This document shows, piece by piece, positions 57,476 to 64,000 of a DNA stretch of 64,000 bases. The notes under the pieces are model-generated. The model was given only the letters and a program-made list of their open reading frames with translations. It had not been told where the DNA came from and ran no database searches. The stretch is from contig JAALGY010000037.1 in NCBI GenBank assembly GCA_032358165.1, positions 1,327,001 to 1,391,000 of the forward strand. Reading direction: 5' to 3'. The position numbers and the translations under genes were made by a program. Source of the stretch: Diplosphaera chodatii. Its lineage: Eukaryota > Chlorophyta > Trebouxiophyceae > Prasiolales > Stichococcaceae. The first letter of the stretch is position 1; every line of letters starts with the position of its first letter.

Positions 57476-60400
57476 ATGAGCGGCTTGCAAAGCCTTTACA
57501 AGGAGTGGAAGGTAGACTTTGACGCCTGCTACGACCCCAAGTATCAAGACTATCGCCCCGCTGAGCCCACGCCCACGGTGGCAGAGGAGCACCCTCAGGT
57601 GCGCAGGCCACTCAGCTGACAAGCGGCGACCATGCAATCATCGAGCTGCCATTCCGCATGTGTCGATGCGAGTCCGTGAGCTGGTAGGGTAATCGTGATG
57701 CCTAATGTCGGGCCATCGGTCAGAGGTGCAGTGATATTGTGCAGTCTCAGGCAGCCTCTTTGGCCATCACACGCTTGATAACGGCATGTTTAAGTGGGCG
57801 ACTGTTAAATGGTGTCAGCTGTGCATCGGGATTATGCCTGGGGACTTCGCACGCCCCGCTGCTGGCGCACCATGAACGATTCTGCTTGACACATGCCAAC
57901 TCTGTGTCGCAGGCGCTGCCCAAGGCGAAGGAAGCGCCCAAGCAGGCGGAGGCGCCGCAGGACTTCGTGCACAAGTGGCCCAAGCGTCGCAGCAACGGCG
58001 AGCCAGAGGAAGCGCAGACGTCAGAGTGCGAGCGGCTCCTGAAGTGAGCACTTGGCGGGCAAAGTGGCAACCGGAGTGTGGCTGTGGCAGAGCAACTAGC
58101 GCAGCACAAAACTTGGCTGTACAGCAGGCTGCTGGGACCGGCAGCTGTGAACAGCTCGGGGGACAGTGGCAGGTTGCCGCGCAGCAGCTTCGCCGCCGCA
58201 GCAGCTGCAGCAGTGCACTCAAGCAGCGACAGTGCGGCTAGTATTCTCGCGGCAAGCCAGCTACCGTTGCAGGCTCGCAGCAGTCGTGTCAAGATCCTTT
58301 GCCAGCACAGCAGCCACGCTGGCGCCACAGGGTGGGCGCGTGCTGCGGCGCCGCAGCACCGAGACCGCCGCGACACCGGACCCATTAGTTGTCCCCACCA
58401 GGCAGCTTGAACTGCAGCAAGCTGTGCCGGAAGAGGACGAAGCGGCCAGCAGCAGCCCAGCGCAGGATGCTGCCGCAGGAAAAGAGAAGCAGCAAGATGC
58501 CTGGCAGGACGCACGCCACAAGAAGGAGGATGACGTCGAGGCGCCTCGGGGCAGGGGGATCGGCGCAGCAGCTGGTGGTGCAGCTGATGGCAGAAGGAAG
58601 CAGCAAGGCGTGCAGCCGCGGGCCGTGAGGTGGGCCAGCGATGCAGTACTCGGCGGCAGCAGCGGTGCATCGCCCCCTGCTGCGGCCGCTGAGCATTCGC
58701 TGACGCGGAAGCTGCAGCTGGAACGGCAGCAGCAGAAAGGCGGCGGCTGCGGGCGCCTGCTGGGGCTGCCGGTGCTCGCGATCGCCGTCTGGTGGCTGCT
58801 GCTGGTGCTGCGACAGGTGTTGCTGTCAGCTGCTGTCCACCATCCTTGTTTGTGTTGCCTTGTTACATCCGCTGGTTTGTCTTCTGCTCATATGCCATCA
58901 GATACTGCTCAGAACGCCTTGGGACTGCAGTATCCGTGAACAGGCACGTCCTGACCCATCGCAGTCCTGTGCCAGCGTGTTGCGCAACAGTGCTGCCAAG
59001 CGCCCTGACACCACACCATTGCTGCTGTTACTTGACACACCGTACACTGGACAGTCTAGTCTTGAACCGTCAGGCAATCAGGTAGCACTTGTTGGTCTTT
59101 GCAGCGGCCTCCGACATGGACAGACATGCAGGCGGGGGCCGCGTCGCTGTTCTCCGGCCACCGTGCTACGGCAGCGCTGCCAGCAGCATGCGAGCGCTAT
59201 GTGCCGACTGGTTGCTACCATCTGCCAGGTCGGTTTAGAGCGGACAGCTGCATGGCAGGTGCTCTTGCCTTGTGATATCATTGACAGGCACGAATGTGGC
59301 TCGTCTGAAGGTCAGCATTAACACCTTTGCCTGTAGGTAAGCTGGCACCTAGGCAAGCCCCAACGCCAACCTCGAAGGTGTCCTTCGACGTCAGCGACGA
59401 GCTCGGACACTGCCCAATGGCAGCCACAGGTCAGCCTCCGTTGTCATGACTCTGCTGAACCAGCACTTGGTCAGTCGATATAAGTGTGGAGACTCTGACG
59501 CGTGTGCTGCTATCGCTGCCATGCATCCGCTGCAGCGCCACCCCATGGTGGTCAGCAACCAAGCAGTGGGTGAACACCGTCATTGTCCGCGGACCGATCA
59601 TGCAGCTGCAGCTGTATGTGGTGTGGCTCAAAACCAGGCACAAGCAGGTTCCATGCGCAGAAGAGTGTCATCGATGCACCCCTGGTCTCCAGGCTTGCGC
59701 CTCTGATCCGCAGGCCGCTTCCTGCGGCTGCCGGGGCCCTGGTGCCTGGGCCAGCTGCCGCGCTTCTGGCAGCGGCCGGCGGCGCAGCGGCCGACCTGCG
59801 CCCAGGGCGCCTGCTGCGGCGGCGACAGCATCGGCGGCAGCTTCTACACGGTGCGGCCGCCACCGCATGTCGGTGCCTTCGAACTGTTCCGCGAGCTGAA
59901 TTTGGAGGCTTGACAAAGGGCACACCGAAACTCGTTCTGATATACACCTCAGCCAGGTGGAGCTGCTTTGTGCGTTCTGGTGTCGGCGCCATGACGCCTG
60001 TGCAGTGGGGCCCCCCCTGTATTGGTGCAGAGCGAGGCGACGGGGCGCACGGAGTTCAGCAGCGAGCGCTGCGCGCTGCACGAGTACCGGCGGGACGAGG
60101 CGCTGCGCTGCCTGGCGCGCCCCGACGGCCAGGCCGCCATCCTGTTTGTGGGTGCGCACGGGCAGACGCCTGGTTTTCAGACCCAGCACACTGCTCTGAC
60201 TGGCGGTCTCGGTGACCCGGCTGCCAATCTGTCCATGGGGGCCTCGTCGGGAAGGATTGCCGCTCGATGCTTTGCGTGCTGAAATCCTGGTACAGGTGAC
60301 AGCATGACGCGGCAGATCTTCCTGCGGCTGGTGGGCATGTTCCGCGGCGAGGCGCGCAGTTTTGACTACGGGCCCCACAACTCGGCGCGCTACGACGTGT

Positions 60401-62393
60401 GCGGCGGCCCGCAGCCAGCAGACAGGTCGGCCATCGATTTGTGTCCAGAACGTTGGCTCGCCAGATTGTGCTGGAAACGGATGTCGGCATGCCGCAGCGG
60501 CCACGAACGATTGTTCGCCTCAGGTGTGCCTTGACTGTTGCTGCGAGGTCAGCAGCGGCGCAGCAGGCCTGCTGGGCAGTACGTCTGACGCCCTGCTGTC
60601 CTCTCGTGGTGCTCACTCTGCAAAAAAAAGCACTCTGGCACGCGCACCCAGTGGCCGCTGCCAATGCACCGCAGGTTCTCGACGTCCAAGCAGCAGGTGG
60701 GGCAGTGGGTGTTCGACCAGGCGCCGGACATGGACGTGCGGGAGGTGTTTGACGGCCGCCGCTACAGGGGGCCCTCGGCGCTGGACTCCTGCCGGGAGCA
60801 GCCGGTGAGCTCTCGCTGATGGTCTCACAAATGTATTGCAGTTTCTGCAGGTGTCAGGCATGTACAGCAGGACGAGAGGCCACGGCGCTGTACACGCTGT
60901 GTCTGCGAGTAGCATCGGTATGTGCCAGGAGTGCAAAGCCACGTCAGGCTGAAGACATACAATGGCAATGCAGGTGGCGCTCGACTTTGCGTGGGGCGGG
61001 CACTACGAGTGGACGCCGCTGCATTTTCAGACGTGAGGCGCCTCCACGACATTGCAATGCGCATGCTGTGGGTTGAAACAGCTGGCTGGCAGCGCCACAT
61101 GTCAGGCCCTCCAGTGGTGGCGCTGCTGCATGCTGAACGCGAAGGACCGTCTGCCTCCCAAGGAATGCGCCCATGGCAGTCACGGACACATCAGGATGGC
61201 TGCTGAGACTGCACGAGTCCGCCATGCACACTGTCTCTTCGCCCTGCCCACAGGTACTTTGCGAACCACAACATGAGCGACACCGTCGTCACGCTGCTGG
61301 TGACGTACCACGAGCAGCGCGCCGAGGTGCCCGACTTCTGGAAGGACGCCGTCACGACAGCCGCCTCCGCCGCCAGGCGGGTCATCCTCATGACGGTGCG
61401 GCTGCAGCGGACTGCGTTCAATCCGCCTGCTGGCGGGTGCCAGGAGTGTTGAGTCCACCCATCGGTGTCCATATGTTCGGCAGACAAGACACATATTAGC
61501 ACTGGGTTTGCGACATATAGTGCTGCCGGCAGGTGCCGACAGGCCTCGTCGCACCGCAGTGGGCGGCGCACCTCCCCATCTGGCAGGCCCGCAACGAGGC
61601 GAGCATCTCAGATAGCTGGTGGTTGTAGCTAGGGTGCTGCTGGGACATGCTGCAGCGTAACCAAGTTTTCACGGCAGGCATTCAACTTGCACACTTGTTA
61701 CTTGCTGCACCTTCCACAGCTCCTGGAGCTGCTGTGGCTCTTGAGGTTTGCAGCAGCTGCTTCGGGTGCAACAGCAGTGCTGAGGCATGCGCACGCCGCC
61801 CGCAGGCGCTGAGGGCGTGGGTGGCGGCGCGGGCTGACCCCAAGGTCACGCTGCTGGATTTTGATGCGCTTTCCCTGGCGAAGGGCGCGCCCCGCGGGCT
61901 GTCGGGCGGCGACTGGCACTACCAGTGCCTGCTCAAGTACCGGGTGCGCTCGTGGCTGCAGGATGCATGTTGGCTGCCACCCGTCATTGTATCAATTTGG
62001 AAACATCCCATGCCAGGTTGCTGCTGCATTGACTGTCACAGCACCTGTCTTAGCACTGGAGAAGCATCACTGGCACCAGCAGGGGGGTGCTCATTGTTGC
62101 GTGCTGTCCGCTGCACAGGAGACGGATGCCAAGGAGGCCAGCCTGGAGAAGCGCACAAGCACCCACCACTTCATGACGCCCACTGGGTACACTGCTCTGT
62201 TGGCACATCTATCTCCTGAACCTTGTACAGCCCTGCTGCAGTCTGGTCACGCGCGCAGTAGCCTGATCACACAATGTGCGCTGCCTGCAGGTATGTGCTG
62301 GACGAGCTGTGGCCGGATGAGCGTAGCGACTGCATCGATGACATGAACCGCATACTGGCCAACGTGGTGCTCAATTTGGTGTGCAACGAGTAG
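57476..62393 (+). CDS. Type II membrane SGNH/PC-esterase-like protein, tandem copy 2
   Basis: Fifteen-exon model join(57476..57598,57913..58043,58273..58816,59105..59228,59337..59429,59714..59850,60031..60151,60296..60425,60675..60804,60974..61032,61254..61395,61533..61598,61806..61943,62119..62186,62291..62393), 702 aa; all phases close. It is a paralogue of the preceding gene: signal anchor LLGLPVLAIAVWWLLLVLR (about residues 204-223), CERYVPTGCYHLPG, FLRLPGPWC, CALHEYRRDEALRCLARP, ILFVGDSMTRQIFLRL, FDYGPHNSARYDVCGGP, VTLLDFDALS, GGDWHYQC and DCIDDMNRILAN. The cytosolic tail is longer than in copy 1 and is rich in Ala, Gln and Lys/Glu. The first two exons look like a stand-alone 85-codon gene ending in TGA, but the membrane exon has no ATG and the join CTGAA|gtgagc to tgcag|G at 58273 keeps frame, so I merge them. 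Intron 61599-61805 has a GC donor. Likely a Golgi acyl- or polysaccharide-modifying enzyme. Confidence 0.7.
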
Positions 62394-62779
62394 CTGACCA
62401 GGAGTGGATGCGTAGTATGGAAGCAGCATCGACCATGTTGACAGATGCACACCAACACACTGTTGAAATCTCAGTGTCAAAACGTGATGATGGTAGCCAA
62501 TTCGGTGACGACAAGCAACAAGAACTGAAGTTCCAAAACAGTGCTACAACAATCTGAAGGTCAAGTACCGTGCACTTGCTCGATGCAAGGCAGCCAGGCC
62601 CGCAAGTACCCGACTCACCCAATGTTCCATGGCCAGTGTTCAACTCCAGATGCCATCGACCGCTGTGTTCCAACACGATGCCGTCAGCGGTCACCTCTCG
62701 GCCCAAGGCAGGCACCTTAGGCCACCACTGCCACCTGACGCCCTACTCTCCTGCAGCTAACTACCGCCGGCGGCAGCGC
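62394..62779. other. Convergent intergenic region
   Basis: 386 bp between two 3' ends; no gene recognised. Confidence 0.4.
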
Positions 62780-63994
62780 TCAGAAGCCGGACTGCGGGCC
62801 CAGGATGTTGAGCGCCTTGAGGTACAGCACCACCTGCCCGATGATGCCCTGCCCTGTAGCAGCCTCCATGATGGTGGAGCCCAGGAAGCCTGCAGACAGG
62901 ATGAGGGCCGCAAGGCGTCAGACACCATCTCAACTGGATAATAACAGTCAGAACGGCGGCCACGAAACACGCCGCTGTGCAGATCACACGCGGCTCCAAG
63001 CACACGGCCAAACGCAAAACACCAGCTCAAGCTGCCGTCACACACGGTTGCAGTCTTGGCGTGCGCAGGTTGCGTCAGGCACGCATGGCACATCGGGGCG
63101 CACCCAGCATGGCCCAGCGCCCGTTGGTGATCTCCACCTGCCGCGCGTACGCCCACTCCCCCTGCTGCGCGCTGGTCTGCTCCACCACGTCGGCGCGCGC
63201 GGCGAGCGACAGCGAGGGGCCCTTCGTGGCGGCCTCCTTCGCCCGCTGCGCCTGCTCCTTGAGCTCTGTCGCCGCCTGCACAGCTTGACACTCGAGCTGT
63301 CAGCAAACAAGCAAACATTGATTGGTCGCCCCGCTGGCATGAGGGTCCATCTTCCCGCCGGGTCACACAGCCGTGTGGCCGGCAGCACTTGACATGTTGG
63401 TGGTGCCGCCTGGGAGTCGCTGCACACGACGCTGGGGTGAGACGTCTATGGCAGCGCGGCAGCGCTCATGGTGGTCAATGGCTGGGAGGTGCAGCGCACC
63501 TGGTTGGCCTCCTCCTCCTGGCCCGACAGGTTCAGGAAGCGGTCTGCCGGGGTGCCCTCTGCCTTCGACTCCGCGATTTGCTGCAGCGCGCAGCAGTAAA
63601 ACGATGTCAGCATGCGCTCAGCATGCTGCAGGAGAGCAGCGTCTACTCAAGGGCTGTGGAGTACTAGTGTCACAAATGGTGGCAAGGACCACCCGATGCA
63701 TATCACGGACGCACGCGAATATGGTCAAGCGGATGTGCAACACGCAAGCGGACTAATCTAGCAATCTCAGACACAAGTCACTGGCGAAATATGTGCACCA
63801 CCCAGTAGGCAGCGGACACAGCCTAGGCATCGATATGGACGAGGCAAGCAACAGGCGCAGGGCACCGGACCTGGTTGTCCTTGGCGGTGTCGGGCGGGTC
63901 GGTGAAGTCGCCACGCTGCTTCAGCTTGTCGGCCTCGGCCTTGATCTCCGCGTCCGGCACCACGCCGAAGAACTGCTTGTACCGCTCGGCGGTC
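62780..63994 (-). CDS. LHC-like chlorophyll-binding protein (5' end outside window)
   Basis: Four exons are visible, complement(join(62780..62889,63104..63275,63500..63580,63871..63994)); the 5' part lies beyond the right edge and the leftmost coding exon seen enters in phase 2. The reading frame gives TAERYKQFFGVVPDAEIKAE, a charged linker (GTPADRFLNLSGQEEEANQ), an amphipathic stretch (LKEQAQRAKEAATKG) and then the chlorophyll-binding helix signature EITNGRWAMLGFLGS followed by TGQGIIGQVVLYLKALNILG and the C-terminus PQSGF. The ExxNGRxAMxG motif is the hallmark of the LHC/ELIP/SEP/OHP superfamily. Only one such helix is visible, so this is probably a one-helix or stress-enhanced type protein of the thylakoid, but more helices could lie upstream. 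Residues before it look like a soluble stromal region. Intron phases close (0, 0, 1). Confidence 0.75.
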
Positions 63995-64000
63995 CTGCAA

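Noticed and set aside
1..64000. Prokaryotic operon, phage, CRISPR or insertion sequence
   Set aside because: Genes are interrupted by spliceosomal introns with matching phases; there are no regular spaced repeats, transposase motifs or Shine-Dalgarno-led gene strings.

Overview
This window looks like nuclear DNA of a green alga (Chlorophyta; a coccoid trebouxiophyte-like alga fits best, but this is inferred from gene content only). It is GC-rich. Nearly every gene is cut into short exons by introns of about 50-340 bp with gt(g/a)ag donors and tgcag acceptors. Open frames are full of antisense and off-frame shadows because of the GC content. Telling gene products are a chlorophyll-binding (LHC-like) protein, a plant-type MTA/SAH nucleosidase, a hydroxyproline-rich SPPPP wall-type protein, a short-form tRNase Z, phosphatidylinositol synthase, a mitochondrial calcium uniporter and an IFT52-like protein. 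I see no prokaryotic operon, CRISPR array, insertion sequence or rRNA. I did not recognise a tRNA, but that scan was limited.

Layout by position. 155-943 (-): small secreted Cys-rich protein. 2202-3703 (-): mTERF-like protein. 4355-7316 (+): leucine-rich-repeat (LRR) protein. 7691-14109 (+): large MscS/MSL mechanosensitive channel with an EF-hand-like loop and an apparent 1-nt frame break. 14824-19960 (-): Ala-rich helical-repeat protein of unknown function. 21160-23637 (+): tRNase Z. 24094-26443 (-): MCU. 26893-28895 (-): PI synthase. 29638-32104 (+): IFT52-like protein with an odd N-terminus and a short C-terminus. 32389-44006 (-): four tandem F-box/LRR paralogues (A-D) sharing one 7-exon structure, with copy A carrying a broken splice acceptor. 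44394-46739 (+): MTA/SAH nucleosidase. 47371-51171 (-): secreted VWA / Pro-rich / C-terminal wall-type module protein. 52624-57085 and 57476-62393 (+): two tandem type II membrane SGNH/PC-esterase-like paralogues. 62780-63994 (-): LHC-like protein running off the right edge.

The exon joins below were chosen by hand from reading-frame phase, GT/GC-AG signals and family motifs. For most genes every intron phase closes, which supports the models, but no transcript evidence was available. Spans are start codon to stop codon, and exon coordinates are given in the evidence.

The neighbours do not form one pathway. Shared themes are organelle and membrane biology (MCU, MscS, PI synthase, mTERF, LHC-like), cell-surface glycoprotein and polysaccharide modification (VWA-HRGP, the two PC-esterase-like proteins, the Cys-rich protein), and lineage-expanded F-box/LRR genes. 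The most unusual items are the remodelled IFT52, the F-box/LRR array with a decaying member, the VWA-SPPPP wall protein, at least six GC-AG introns, a 34-bp exon/donor duplication inside an MscS intron, and a short AT-rich island inside a GC-rich intron.
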